Source: Viscum album
Taxonomy: Eukaryota; Streptophyta; Magnoliopsida; Santalales; Viscaceae
NCBI GenBank assembly: GCA_963277665.1
Contig: OY728122.1
Coordinates: 2,124,760,024-2,124,824,023 of the forward strand
Length of the DNA: 64,000 nt
Direction: 5' to 3'
Shown here: in pieces, positions 45,539 to 59,215 of the stretch
How the letters are laid out: every line of letters starts with the position of its first letter
Position numbering within the stretch: the stretch's first letter is position 1
Notes under the pieces: model-generated
Database searches by the model: none
The model's input: only the letters and a program-made list of their open reading frames with translations
Told to the model about the DNA's origin: nothing
Translations under genes and position numbers: made by a program

Positions 45539-48500
45539 TGTAGAGACCCGAAGCGTGACGTACAAAGACATTACATTACTTTTGCGGAATACTTAGTACA
45601 TAACAAAAACACACACACAAGGACCGTAATAGTTTAGTGTCTTTGGAAACTCGGAACGTAATCTTCTAATCATGGTGAAAGATCTTCAACATCTCCCATA
45701 AATATCTTCCCTTTTTTTTCAAACCTAAAAAAATTGTTTATATCATGGGGAAAAGAAAACATAAAAGGGTGAGATCAAATTCTCAGTAAGGGTAAACAAA
45801 TGAAATATCAATCACATCATATTCATAAGAACATAACATTTTGGAAATCTTAACCTGCAAAAGAGATCATAATATCATAACATGGGATAAACCATAGTAG
45901 TGAAATGTAATCCCAATAATAATAACTTAAAACATGAAACTTTGTGGCATACACACATAATCATAGAGAATCATTTCTTATTAGTCAATACTCATTGCCA
46001 AGACTATCTTAGTGGACACAGTCCATTTCTGAACTGAGTTCATTCCTCGTTTCAGTCCTGTTTCACTGAACCGGTTTAACCTGCCGTTCAAGCCATGTCT
46101 ATCTCATGAGATATAAAATATTTACCCAATGCATTAGAGGGAGATATAGGTCCCACCCATCTCATAATGATACCATTCTTATGTGTGCCACAAAATCATA
46201 AATCATACATCATTGCATAACCCATGTAATAAAATGGGATTCTTAAACAACATGACATCATAAAACAATTCATATAAGATAAAGGATTTCCTAAAAATAA
46301 TTCCATCACAACATAATCAAATCAATGTAATAATAGGTATAGAAACAGAACCCTATATTATCTTAGATGGAAAATAATTTTGATAAAACACTTGAACTCC
46401 ATTCTTGAGGAAAATATAATTTCTACTTCAAAAACACTTTTCTTTTCTTAACATGTCATAAAATTATAAACTAAAAGAAGTTGATTAAAAATAAACTTGA
46501 AAACTTGTAAAGGAGGCTTCTTGTAAATAATTTTTTAAAAATCCATTCATGTCGTATAAGTTAAAAAAACATTCTTCACGTACTTTTGTCAGAAAAGTCA
46601 AAAAGTACTTCGTACAAAAAACGACAAAAGATTCCTTTCATATATTTTACTAAAAACTCACCGAAGGGTAAAATTGGATTTAAACAATTTTAGTTGGATG
46701 GAAACAATATTACATATTGAGGAAACATGGATGTGGATGATAAAATACACCCCAGTAAATACCAAAGTATAAACAATCTCGGATAAAATGAGATTGTGAT
46801 ATTTTCCTTTACCTTAGGTCCGATTTGCTTTGTAAGTATCCGAACCTCCTGTATAATGATTTAAATAATGTCATTGACTTATTACAGAATCATACTCATT
46901 GTTATGATATCATATATGGTTCACTTATGACTTTATATTACCTGTTCTTTTGTAAATTCCATGTTAAAGAGCGTTTTGGGTAAAATTGTTTCATTTGCCG
47001 TCCGTGTTTTGACTTGTAATTATTCATATTATTACTTAAACCATGATTAATTAATTCCATAATATAATATATATTCAGAATATACATATATATATAATAA
47101 ATCAGTAAATGGAAAGAAATACACCATTCATGGAGATGGTAGGCCGTACGTACGCATGAACGCTGTTTTCGTTTCCTTATTGAGTTGAATGAAATTAAGT
47201 AGATGACATACATATATATACACATAAATCTAGTATCATTATTATGTCATATATTTCATGATTACTTATTATATATACTTTATAATCATTCATGAATGGT
47301 TAACGTGGAGAATGAATCTCATCGCGTCGTGGAGACAGTAGTCCGTACGTACGCACGAGCGATGATATCATTCTCATGATCGTGGGACTATATTGGAGTG
47401 TATGTATAATATTTCAGAACCAATATCACTTTAAAATAATCATATATAGTTATTATTTACACCATTATACCCATCCAAGAAATTTGGTGGGGGAAAATAG
47501 ATTACACCACGACGTGGAGACAGTATTCCGTATATACACATGCGCGGTGATTTCGTTTTCCGTAGGATGGATAGATGGTGAAATAGGGTTGTTTCATACT
47601 TATAATAACATATCAGTATAGGAGTGATACTGATGTTATTACTTCATAATGAAACAACCTAAGAAGAAGAAGTGGAAGAATAAATAAAGTCGAAAGAATC
47701 GGTAACGGACATTACCTCATCTTTGAAGTGCCTCTTTGATTCCTCTTCTGAGAGAACTAAAATTGGTCTTTGAAGAAGAGGAGGACCTCTAGGATGTTTC
47801 TAGGGAAGTGGAGAAGATAATTTGTCAGGGGTTGTCCAAGATTGAAGGCTCAAAGTGGTGTGAGGAATAGGCGGAGGAGGTGCCCTTTTATAAGGGAGGA
47901 GAGGGGCACCTTTGGAATAACTAAAAATATTATTTTATTATAAAGCCAAATTCAGTTTTAAATTCCTACAAATTGATTTATTTAGAAGATAAGGTGGGTA
48001 TGGGTCGAAATCCTCTAATCCAATAGAATTTAGACAAGTTTAGGTCATTATACTAACCTTATCTTTTAGTTTTAACTCTTAGTTAATTAGATTGACATTT
48101 ACCATGTCACTTTGTATTTTTATATTATATAGTTAATAAACATACCATATACATCCAAGATACCCCCAATTGGTCCATTAATGATACAACTATCTTGATA
48201 TAAGTATCTTGGCCGAACCTTAGATTTTTAGGAATAAAATAACAATCAATAATATAATATTTGTTTTAAAATCTATTTTATGTCAATTTTGACACTATTC
48301 AATAGTTGATTTTTGTGAAACTCATAACAGAATTATTACTTCGAAAAAAGTTAATTAAATCATTACTAACATGTCCTATTAACCTATAAAATTAGTGTAA
48401 TTCATTAAAAGTCTCAAATTACATTTATTTGTGTGTTTATAACATCAATTATGTCAATATTTCATTAATAAGATAATTACTGCATCATCGTTGTGTCATT

Positions 48501-49731
48501 AATTATTTATATTATTTAATGTTAAAAAATTACAAATAAAATACCATTATGTATGAAATCTTTTTAGATTTCTAATGAATATTTATAGTCGAATTTATCT
48601 TATGTATAACCCTATATTAAAAATTAACTACTTATTAAACTTTGATTTTAACTATTTTAACCCTTCTTTAAATAAATTAATAATGAATGTCCTAATCTAA
48701 TCCAAGTTAGCCTAAATGGTCATATTTTATTCCTAAGGCTGTTTTCAGTCGAATTACACTTATCCAATTGAATTAGGACATGTGTTAGGGTAATAATAAT
48801 ATCATTTTTACCCTTAATTACCCTATTTACTTTTAACCGTGGTAAAAAAAGTAAAAAGTTACTATTCACCAAAAATTATTTTCATCTTATTGAACCACAT
48901 TTTACTTACTGACATCAACCGTGTCTCTCGGTTTTTTGAAATTCCACTCACAGAAGTGGTAAAATTAAGTTTTATAAAAAATTCATTTTTTTAAACTACC
49001 ACTTAGAGGTTTCACTATTCATCAAAAAATGTAAGTTTCCAGAAAAATACCAAAAATTAGGCCTAAGCTATATTTGATATTATGAACTCAAAAATGATGT
49101 ATATTTTACCAAATTCAAAACATATCAGTTGCATTAATTAATTTAAAAATTAATTCCCGTCGTCAAAACAAATGGCATTTTCTTAATAGATAATAACTAT
49201 CAAAAGATTGAAACTTGTTTATGTCTGGTTTAAATGTGAAATTACATCCAATGACAAAATTGTATTAAATTGTAAAAATATATTCTAAATATAATTTAAA
49301 ACCACTAAAATTAATAATTTATCACTATTAATTATTTCTATTAAAAAGGATGTTTTTAATTAAAATTTAGTAATTTTCACTATTCATCAGAAAATGAAAG
49401 TTATCCGAAAAGTACCAAAATTTCACCCTAAGCTAATTTCGATATTCCGAATCCAAAAATGAAGTCCATTTTAAAAAATAAAATTTAAAAAATTTCAAAA
49501 AGCGGTTATTACTATTCATAACAGCCAGTTTAATAATATTTTAATAGCATATCGTTGTTTAGTGAAACTCGGTATTGCGTACTACACACGCTATCGAGGA
49601 AGGTCGCGATTGCGTGTAATGCAAGGCAAGTCAAGGATGCGTGTTGTGAAAGCTCCTTTTGGTGTAGCGTACAACAGAAGACATTAATGAAATTAAAAAG
49701 AATATTTTTCATGCAATCTCGGGGTGTTACA
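45539..49731 (-). repeat. Element D 5' LTR (sense), right copy
   Basis: 4193 bp, starting TGTAGAGACCC and ending GGGGTGTTACA. It carries three stem-loop modules (47125-47162, 47323-47361, 47509-47546) and a TATA box at 47885-47894. It is followed by GTTGT, the target duplication. Confidence 0.95.
47125..47546 (-). promoter_or_regulatory. Three stem-loop modules in D right LTR
   Basis: 47125-47162: TTCATG and CATGAA arms, perfect, around GAGATGGTAGGCC and CGTACGTACG; the left-LTR partner instead has CGTTTATG/CATTAACG. 47323-47361: TCGTG/CACGA, with the CGTACGTACG centre kept. 47509-47546: ACGTG opposite ACATG, weakened. Confidence 0.65.
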
Positions 49732-49736
49732 GTTGT
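49732..49736. repeat. Right target site duplication of element D (GTTGT)
   Basis: Exact match to 36492-36496. Confidence 0.85.
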
Positions 49737-49829
49737 TTCAAATTGGGTGATTTTTAAAATAATGATATTAATAGAAATTTTAAGTAGGAAATCAATTCAC
49801 CCCCTCTTGATTTTTCACCCCGACCAACA
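49737..49829 (+). repeat. Element A 3' LTR, last part
   Basis: Resumes after D and ends TCAATTCACCCCCTCTTGAT then CCCCGACCAACA, typical of copia LTR ends. Matches the 5' remnant at 1286-1318. Confidence 0.8.
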
Positions 49830-51359
49830 AAAATTAATTTAAAATAAGAGAACAAAATTTAATGAAAAAAGATTTTCAGAAACATACACTTTTAAGTATA
49901 ATAATGTTTTATTCCAAATTAAATGATAAAATTTCATCCATTGAACATAATTGGATAATTTTTAATATAATATATATAATTTTAAAAAAATTAAAACATA
50001 ATTTATCTCTTTACATGTTTGAAACAAAAAATCAGTTTTCAATAATAAGCAATATTTTTCTTGACTAACTAAAAAATCGATCTTTTCAAAAAAATCCAAA
50101 AAATTAAACCGTAAAATAATTTTGAAACACGTATTTAAATATTTCAGTTATTTTTAAATTAAAATAAGGTTCAAAAATTGATTATATTTTTTCTCCAAAA
50201 AATCCATAAAAATCATATAAAAACATACTATTTGAAGAATAAAATCACTTTCCTTAAAATTGATTGTTTATTTACTAAAAATTAATCAATAAATTTGTAC
50301 TAAGTATAAGATTTACATATATTTCATTATGTGTTTATTTATTTTTATATCCTCCAATTCATCGGCTAGGCAATAATAATTATATTTAAATAATATTCTT
50401 TCATGGTCCGATTAAGCTCAGTGTTTCATGCTGATTATAATTTCAAAAAAAGTGTTATTTTTAAAATATTGGGGTCTTGAAATTTATATTATTATGTGTT
50501 CCAAAATAATTAAATCCATCATAACTCGTAAACATAAAAACTGCACATGGAATGAAAGGGGTTGACCCGTCTTTCTTCATATCATAATAAAATGATATTT
50601 TATTTAGATTCAAAATAGAAAAATTAATTTCATATATTGGATGTTTATATCTAATTACATAAGTATAGGTATCAAAATATGGTGTTTATTTAAAGAAAAT
50701 TAGGATAAAGGGTATATAATAGGGCATTAAAATGTACTTTCAAAACAATGTTTGGAGGAATCTGTTAAAGACTTTTGGAGAAAGAGTGAATATTTAATTT
50801 TATTCGAAAACTAGAGGTAAAACATAACGTTTAAGAATAGAATATTACTTTTAATGAAATAATTAATGGTAATAAAGGTTTTAAATGATCGTTACAACAC
50901 ATAATTAAGATATTGAAAAGTTCCCTTTTAACATTCTTGATTTTAAACAAGTCATTGAAGAAATGAATTTAAGGAATGTATTACCCCATAAATGGAATGA
51001 AGAATGAGCTAGATATATATGTAATAGAAATATGTATAGAATTTAGAATCAGTCCATAACATCAATGTGAGATATATGGTGAGTTAAAGATAGAAATTTC
51101 ATTCCCCAATGAAAATGTGTGGTTTAGTGAGATCTTTTACCTTATGTTCTAGAATCATTCTGTACTTTCAATTAGCATCATGGATAGAAAAATTATATTT
51201 ATTTATTTATTAATTAATAACCTTATATATATACATGTATATTTTATTTAATATAATTTTATTATGTTGATTTATAACCATTTATATGAGATATATTTTT
51301 TAATTACATTTTTCTAAGGGCATTCGCTTCATTGTACCATTGTCATATCACTTTTGTAT
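49830..51359. other. AT-rich non-coding DNA to the right of element A
   Basis: No credible gene. Homopolymer and AT-rich stretches dominate; open frames such as 49862-50068 are low-complexity (rich in I, N, K, F). Phrases such as AAATCCAAAAAATTAAACCGTAA near 50090 faintly recall the U3 of B and D, suggesting very old LTR debris. Confidence 0.4.
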
Positions 51360-52080
51360 AATTGTGCCCAGATAGCCTGAAGGCCTTATTTTTATTGATT
51401 ATTTTGATAAACCCCTTTCAATGGATGAGGGGGAACCCTTACAAGGCCCGTAGTCTTAGAGATTACATGACCCACAGGTCTTCAGAAATATACAGACTAT
51501 ACTTGGAACTACTCCCCCTAGCTTCTTCATCATGATATCAACTCTTGACCTTCACATGGTTTGTTTGTCTAGGATTCCCATGCAAGAAAATTCTATTCCC
51601 AATGGAAATGGCATACCCTCTCTTTCTGAAAATCCACTTAGCTTCTGCTCTGGTGAATGCGCCTGCTCTGAATCCTCATCCAGAGTCTACTCCTCGTAGA
51701 GTTTGTCTGATCATTTTAAGCAATATTTCAAGTGTCTTGAAGCCCTTGAGGTGTCCCGGAAGACTTGAGGTGGCCCAAAGGCCTTAAGGTGGCCTGAAAT
51801 CCTTACTAGCCCGAATTCCTTGGGTGGCTTGAAGGCCTTAAATGACCCAAGGTCCAAACTGATGGCTCCAAATCCCAAATATATGAATTGTTTAGACTGT
51901 TACAGTACCGAACAGTACATGCTACAATACCTACTACAGTGATGCTATAGTACTTCTACAATCATTCTATAGTACCCAAAAATTATTTCTCTACCTGGTT
52001 TTGAACTCAGGTCTCTTGGATGCACTTTCTGAGTCCTCACCAATTGGACTGAGGCTCTTGTGCCATTTTTTTATAATTGT
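51360..52080 (-). repeat. Unclassified repeat fragment with GGCCT and CTAYAGTAC motifs and a tRNA-like head
   Basis: More GC-rich than its surroundings. It contains several TGGCC-GAAGGCCTT-like units (51725-51840) and a run of CTACAGTAC-like units (51895-51985). On the minus strand 52063-51995 reads like a tRNA head: GCCTCAGTCCAATTGGTGAGG, then AGTTCAAAACC. Similar GCTACAGTAC-type repeats are common in plant LTRs. I cannot place it in a family. Confidence 0.4.
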
Positions 52081-54046
52081 GGAAGGTCATGTCTAATGAG
52101 AGTAAATCTATACAAGTGAAATAATATGATAAAAATATCCTTAAAAAATATAATGGTCCCAAATATTCTGTTTTGTTTTACCATAGGAACAATTCACTTT
52201 GTAAAAATGTTAATGTTATACAGTTAGTTCATTTAGGTGGTTTACCAACCATCAGAGACTGATTTCATTTTATTTGATATTAAATAAATAAATATATATA
52301 TATATATATATTAATATTTGAACATGAAATAATTTATAACATACTTATTATGTTATTTTTTTACCATAATAATATTTTTATGACTATCCTTGATGTGAGT
52401 TGTGGAGAACTAAAACTCTTCATCCATAGATGTGGTGAACCGACATAATATAGAAAATAGTTTTATTTTTAGAATAAGAGGAGAATAGGAGAGGGTGAAA
52501 GGTATATATATTACATTATTGATATAAAATTATGGTATATATATTATATTGGAGCTATTATTCAACGTTGGATGAGGTTGGTGAGGAGCAGGTAGAAGAA
52601 TTAAATAAGTTTAAAGAGGTAGTTTAAGAATAATACCTCCTGAATGTCACCTCCTTGTAAAAATACATAAGGAATTTATAATTGGTCTTTTGGTGTGAAA
52701 AGTAACACTATTACATGGGGTATAGGATTAGGATATGAATAATTATTATTTTTATAAATCTAAAATGGATAGAATGTATGAGGATAAGGTATTGTGTGGG
52801 GGTGGTACTTATAAGGGGAGGAGATGTGAGTTTTTGAATATTATAATCATTAGTTTATTATTTTGGCTCAAGACTACCTATATTATTGATTCTTATGAAT
52901 ATATAAAGTAAATAGTTCATTTTTCTTATAACTAATGGGTTCTTATATCATCCATGACTCAAAATTCGTGTATTTTTCTTATAATGTTGAATATCAATTT
53001 TTTCGTATTTCACCGGTCACAAAATATTGAACAATTTATAAAAATACAAAAAATTCACCCTCATAGTTTTTTATGTTTATATTCCAAAAAATGAAATATG
53101 ATTTATATAAACTAATTTTATAAATATGATAAATTTATTATTTAAATAAGAACCTCATTTATTTTAAAAATACAAATTTTAATATTATGATCAATTTTAC
53201 GACCCTTTGAAAAATTAATTAAGGTCATATAAAAATATTTTTCCATTATAGTAAAATTTAATATTAATTTATAAATAAATTTATTGAAATTTGAAATTCC
53301 ATTAAATCATTATATATTTTATAAAAGTTCTATTGAAATATATTTTTTTATAAAAATACAAGAACTTAATTTATTATTTTTGAAAAATTCATTTAATTAA
53401 ATAATGATATAAATATTCTATACAATCCTTTAATAAGATACTTAAATATTATTTTATAGTCTCATAATTGATTTTACTTTTCAAACAGTCAGATTACTAA
53501 TCCTAACTATCAGATTTCTATTCTAACAGTTAGATTACTATTCTAATGGTTAGATTACTAATCAAAATTTCAGATTACTATTCTAATTTTTAGATTTATT
53601 AAGTTCATATAGGATCCATACTTTATATAAATTCATCATATTTTATTCATTAATTATTCACTTAAATTTTTTCTCAATGTTATATATTTTCATTTTGAAA
53701 ATGTATATTGCAATTCAAATATTCTGTTTAATGTCTAAATTATTTTTTTATGAGTACGATTATTCTTGGGGACTGAGCATATCCAAATTTCTATATTATT
53801 GTTATGTTATTTTTTAGTTTTTCCCATTATTATAATTTGAAATCTAATGGACCTATTTATTCTCTAAATGTAATGTTTAAATTTATATAATAAAATGTTG
53901 TTGGTTTTTTCATGTGATGAATCTAATTTATAATTCTATACAAAATATGATATTATTATTAGAAGAGAAATTTTGTTGAAAAAATTATGCTTCATTACAA
54001 TTCTTTCCATGTAATGAACTTTAGTACACTAAGCCTTCTGGACATT
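52081..54046. other. AT-rich DNA with a decayed LTR piece (about 52400-53170)
   Basis: No gene seen. Around 52570-52860, phrases match the promoter side of B and D LTRs: GAAGAATTAAATAAGTTTAAAGA, then CTTATAAGGGGAGGAG in the same order. Near 53040 AAAAATTCACCCTCATAG recalls their U3 start. This suggests an old minus-strand LTR of the same group. 53490-53600 has five or six units of CAGATTACTATTCTAA-type repeat. Confidence 0.4.
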
Positions 54047-56505
54047 TGTAACACCCCAAGAAGAATCATTGGTTATGGGATAAAGTTCGACATGAACATA
54101 TAAATGACTCCCAATGTGAATGAAAGAAGATTCCAGCTTGTGGTGAGGGATTGGACAATTTCGTGGGAAGACTATATAGCTAGTAACAACATCTATACAC
54201 TAGAATCAATGAAATTTAATAAAACATACCGATAACAGATTTGTAATAGAAAATAATATCAAAATTTTATAATAATGACATCATGGTTCTATAATGTAAA
54301 AGTAACATAGGATCCCCTCCAAAGAAGGTCAGATCAAATTATATGAAAAAGTAGTTGGAAAAAAAATAAGGAAACTATAATATCAATCCGGGGTCTAACT
54401 TGATACTACCTCAAAACACCAATCTTTATCTCTTCAGTTATCTATCACTTGGCCCATTCCCTTCCCTAAATTCCAAATCATAAAGTTTTCACATGCATCG
54501 AGATTCCTATATAGGATGTGAGTATAAATCCACCATGACACCACCAAGGAATCCCTAAACAAAATTTCACATTTATATACAGGTTTATTCCTTGATAAAT
54601 AATGTTAATGGGAACATATTAATCATTCAAATTTTGGGTCACCGTTTACTAACCAGGATTCCATTAACCCCAAACAAACCTGTTTTATATCCAAACTATA
54701 ATAGTAGTCACAAATTAATGTCACGTGTCACATATCATGTGAATATTACACATACGAATCAGCTCACTAAGATATTAATTTTTAGTATCCACTGAATCAT
54801 TAAGGAAGAACCCCCACATTCCTTTATGGACTGTCCCTACACCACCATTAAGGTGTTGTCACTTTCCATATCAAACATGAAATTGTTTCATGGTTGTAAT
54901 ATTCACATGACTGTACATCACCCATGAACTTGTAAACTATTAAGAACTATATTAATGTAGTGTGGTCAATCCCCCATTGGATCCAAGATACTAGATCTAA
55001 CTCACACCATCAACACAACATACATATCTCTCAGACTCATACAATTGGCTTAGTGATTACCACAACGGGACTCATACCCCCCAAATTGGTGTTAAATACA
55101 TTTCCAACCATGTATATATATCTTTAATCATGTAAAATTTCCATTGATAAGTTTGGATATATCAAAACAGTGACTATCTAGCCATATCAGAGCCATCAGA
55201 TTATTATCATGTACCCATTCTCTTCCTCTAAGGATCCAACCATTCAGGCATGAGAAACCTGATAACTTGATACCAATAGAAAAATTCTCACATCCTATTA
55301 AACATACACAGTAAGACACAACCTAGAAAATCATAAGTATAATGTATCTAGTAAAGGTTCTCATGAGAACACACACACACACACACACCCATATGCACAT
55401 AAATCATACATTGGTCTCATGAGTTATACATTAAAGAGACACTTATCATATCACACAGAATTTCCCATGCGATAGAAAAATATAAATATTAAAATTATGT
55501 TAAACCAATATATATAAGGTCCCCATATTCAAAGGACTTCCTACCTCACGTGCATCGAGGAAAAAGACCACAGTTTGCGAATTTCTTAGACCCAAATCAT
55601 GCCCATGGAACTACCAAATCAATATCAGATGCCAAGGATCCCTATAAATGATCCCAATTCATAAATATATGGATTTTAGAATGATATTCATGGAGTGGAA
55701 GGAGTCATGGGATAATAACTATATCAACTAACCTGATGAGAATCACTTCTAAAGAAATATCTTGATCCAATCGAATGGAATATTGTCAGTCCTCTAGATT
55801 TGATATCGATCTATCAGTGGTCCCATAATTAATAATTATGTCATGATGAGATCCATATATATATATTTATAATATCTTATATATATGTCCAATTTTAGAA
55901 TAAGTATAATATTTGGGATATAATGGAAAAATCATACCTCACGGAAGTTGATGTATTGATCAATACATTAAGCACTAGAGAGAGGAGAACAAGAGTACTC
56001 AACTATTCAAAAGTTATCTATTGAGATCTTATAATTTGAATGAATGTAATGATATCATAGGGAGATACAAAAAATTGATTTCTATGTGAAAATATTTTGT
56101 CTCCCTTAATGAACCGACCATTTGGGATCTATCAACCAGGTGATGGATCCAACTGATAGTGGGTGCTGGGGCACCGACAGGCCATTGTGCCCAGTAGAGG
56201 TGAAAAACTTTTCTTAGTCTAAGGGCCGGACAGTGGGACGTAAAAAGGTGTAGGGCCTCTACCACCACCACCAAATTGCTGGTGGGTCTTAACAAACTAC
56301 CTAATGGCACACCATTAGTTTTAAAGATGCTAGTTCATGCCCCCAGCACCTTTAATTCTAATTTCTAACATTCAAGGCCTCAAAATGCCTTAAAAAGTTA
56401 ATGAAGAATTTAAAATATAAAAAACCATAAATATCATGTTCCCTGAGTTGATGATGTTACAAAAATATCATTATAATAACTTATTATTCTTAAGAAGTTA
56501 TTACA
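54047..56505 (-). repeat. Element F 3' LTR (sense)
   Basis: Starts TGTAACACCCCAAG and ends GAAGTTATTACA on the plus strand, 2459 bp, TG...CA. The sequence next to its right end is minus-strand integrase, so in sense orientation the LTR starts TGTAATAAC after a weak polypurine stretch (AAGTGGGACTGT). A CA dinucleotide repeat lies at 55369-55389. ACATT at 54042-54046 would be one target duplication; the partner lies outside the window. Confidence 0.7.
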
Positions 56506-57845
56506 ACAGTCCCACTTAAACAACTCAAGCTGTTGAGCCAAAAAAATTATATTCTCAATCCTACATATCCTCTTGGATATTCCCATGATTCCATAAGACT
56601 CGAATAAGTTGTATGATCTTTCCGAAAAAAATTCTTTCTTTGGTACACAATTTTTTCATGGAACTCCAAAAATTATGCATCTAGTTCCAACCCAGCTTCC
56701 TTGCTATCAATTAAATGAGTAGGATCAAAATCATAACTCTAATGCTAAGAGTTATAACATATGTCGTGCATAACTTGAAATCATGGAGGAATACCCAATA
56801 AATAATACACTTCTACAATACAATCAATGATTTCAGATGGTTTCAAAAACTATGGTTCAATCTTCCCTTTCCTCTATAAATAATGATTCGCTAAATGAGG
56901 TGAAACTTGAAACAAAAAATTATCTCCCACAGTGAACTCCAATGGTTATATCCTCTGATTGGCATATAATCATTGTCTACTCTGGGTTTTAAGAAACCAC
57001 TTTTTAATCAATTGTACCCTCTCAGAGGTCTCCTTTACCATCCTAATATTAGAAACAACTGGCTCACCCAACTCATGATAACACCATTTTGAGTGATAAG
57101 AATGAGGTTAATTAGATAAAAATGTATCCATATGGACCAAATATTTGTAACTATTTTTTTATGTGAACTCCACCAAGGATTGAAGATCATCCCATGCTCT
57201 ATAGAAATATTGTACACATGTATAAATCATATCCTCTAAGATCTAGATCATTCCCTTTGACTGTCTATTAGTGCATGAATATTTTATCATACTTATCTTT
57301 AATTGAGTCCCCATAGCCTTTTGTAATACTTTCCAAAACATTGACATGAAATGAACATCTCTATCTAAAACTATATTGGGAGGCACCCCATGTTGTCATA
57401 AAATATCTCGGATATAAATCTTGTCCTACTCATAAGAAAAAGCGAGTCTCTCATATTGGTAAGAAATGTTCCACCTTTTTCAATTTATTAGCCATCACCC
57501 ATACCAAATCATGACTAATTAGGGTCTTAGTACACCCTACCATGAAGTCCATTATCACCACTTCCCACTTCCAAAAAGGCATGACAAGTAGATGAATAAA
57601 GTATCTTGGTCATTTCAACTCTTCCTTGATCCACTAAAATCCCATGAAATGAGGGACAAATCCCATGTTGTCTCTCTTTATTCCCATCCACCAACTTCAT
57701 CACATAACATATTTATTCATCTTCATCAAACATGTGTGAACTTACCACTAAGATACATGGGGGTCTCTAATTATATCTTCCCTCATGGAATTAGGAACCA
57801 CTAATCTCCAACAAATATAGACCACATCATCACACTCTATTGAGC
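56506..57845 (-). pseudogene. pol: Element F integrase (Ty3/gypsy), heavily decayed
   Basis: On the minus strand from about 57845: VVPNSMREDI, then WWMGIKRD from the zinc-finger region, then WKWEVVIMDFMVGCTKT and VWVMANKLKKVEHFLP from the core (about 57590-57460), and GVPPNIVLDRDVHFMSMFWK with GTQLKIS from the second catalytic block (about 57390-57290). The rest down to the LTR is too decayed to assign. Many stops and frame changes. No chromodomain recognised. Confidence 0.7.
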
Positions 57846-59215
57846 ATCTGGGAGTTAATTGATTCTTGGGCCTCCGCCATAGAGCGACGCTATCTAAATT
57901 TTAATGTTTTTCCTTTTGCATTCATTTCTCCTATCAAGATGATTTTGTTCGGGCTTGGGCGAGGGAGGAAAGGCACTGTGGTACTCACAAATTCTCTCTA
58001 TCTCACTAGGCTTGGGAGTGTCACTATGGGACAGAATCCTCTATGGGGGTAGTATGGATAAAGCTCCCTGGGCTGCTGTTGCCGCTCCATAATCCATCAA
58101 CTCTGATGGAAGAGGGGAATGCGTTGTGGAGCTTCCTGTGTGTAGATGAGAATATGGAGCGTCTGCTATATTCAAGTAACCCACTGGTATGTATTGAGTT
58201 GAACCTTGTACGTAAATTCCGTGCGCACATTTTGATTCGATCTCCGGAGGGGTATGTCTGGTGGAAATACTTAGTTTTTCAGTCTCCCCCAAGATTCTTC
58301 TCGACTTGTGGGTTCCAAGGGCATGGTATGGAGTTTTCTAGGAAGGGGAATGGGAACTCTCATCCTCAGGGTGTCTTTGCTTCCTAAATGCAGCCTTTGG
58401 ACTCAGTTGAGGTCCTTGGAGGTAGATCGGGTGGCTGGAGGGGCTGACAAGTCCGACAGGAGGTCACAAAGGCGACGTTGGTTAATCCTCCGCCATTAGC
58501 CTTAGAGGGGTTTGGGCTCAATGAGGTGAATATTTTAGAAGTATTTTCAATTTCTGATGGATTTGGATTGGTTGGATTTGTTTCTTATTTGGGGTAGAGG
58601 GTCAGTGAGTTTCCAGTGGGTGTTGTAGTGCCTGGTTGGGGGGAATTGGGGGTGGAGGAGGGGTCTTCGTCAGGCCCTAATCTGGGGGTGCATGAAATGG
58701 ATACTTTGGAGGATTCCCTCTCTACCAAAGAGAAATCTAAGATGTTTTCTGAACTTCTTCCCTGCAATCCAATGAGTTTATCCCCTTCCCTACAAGTGGT
58801 ACACATTTCGTCGATGTGGTCTCCAAGTTCACTGAAGATGACACTGTTGACATCAGTTGGATGTGGCGATAGATATCAAGCGATGAATTAAATGAATGGC
58901 CTTCCAAAGGGTGTTGATAAAGGAATTTTGGATTCATTAAATTCTCCTTTGATATTGTTCTTAGTCTCTATGGCTTGGGAGAAGGTTCCTCCTTCATCAC
59001 CCTTGATGATGTTGGAGAACCGATTTTCGCTACTAGAGGAAGAGGATAGCCCGATGAAGTAGAAGGTCCCTGTGCCAAATAGGGGTTGCTCCTCGGTGGG
59101 GCATTATCGTCTAATAACATGTTCTATGACTAAGGATGATTGTAGAAAAGAATTGTTCATTTAAAGATCAAGGATTAATACCCCTCGTGTTGGCAGTTTT
59201 CTCTAGTAATGTCTT
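57846..59215 (+). pseudogene. LINE ORF1-like region, broken
   Basis: 58043-58387 reads WIKLPGLLLPLHNPSTLMEE, GNALWSFLCVDENME, VCIELNLVRKFRAHILIRSP, the pattern of the DUF4283 RNA-binding domain, followed by a worn zinc knuckle (TCGFQGHGMEFSR; one cysteine kept, the last replaced). The downstream part (58616-58891) is acidic and unrecognised. It would bind the element's RNA. Stops and frame changes are frequent. Confidence 0.6.

Larger units (their letters stand above)
36497..49731 (-). mobile_element. Element D: gag-only Ty3/gypsy element with 4.2-kb LTRs
   Basis: A 13.2-kb minus-strand element with LTRs at 36497-40688 and 45539-49731, an exact GTTGT duplication, an initiator-Met-type primer site, a polypurine tract, and an internal region of about 2.8 kb once the CACTA insertion is removed. 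The internal region encodes only gag. No protease, RT or integrase motif is visible, so D would depend on another element for mobility. It sits in A's 3' LTR. Confidence 0.92.

Noticed and set aside
49862..50068. 68-codon frame as a host gene
   Set aside because: AT-driven low-complexity composition, with no homology-like motif or gene context.
54047..56505. Reading F's LTR as a plus-strand solo LTR because it starts TGTAACACCCC
   Set aside because: Minus-strand integrase and RT of Ty3 type follow on its right, and no primer site follows its right end, so a minus-strand 3' LTR fits better.
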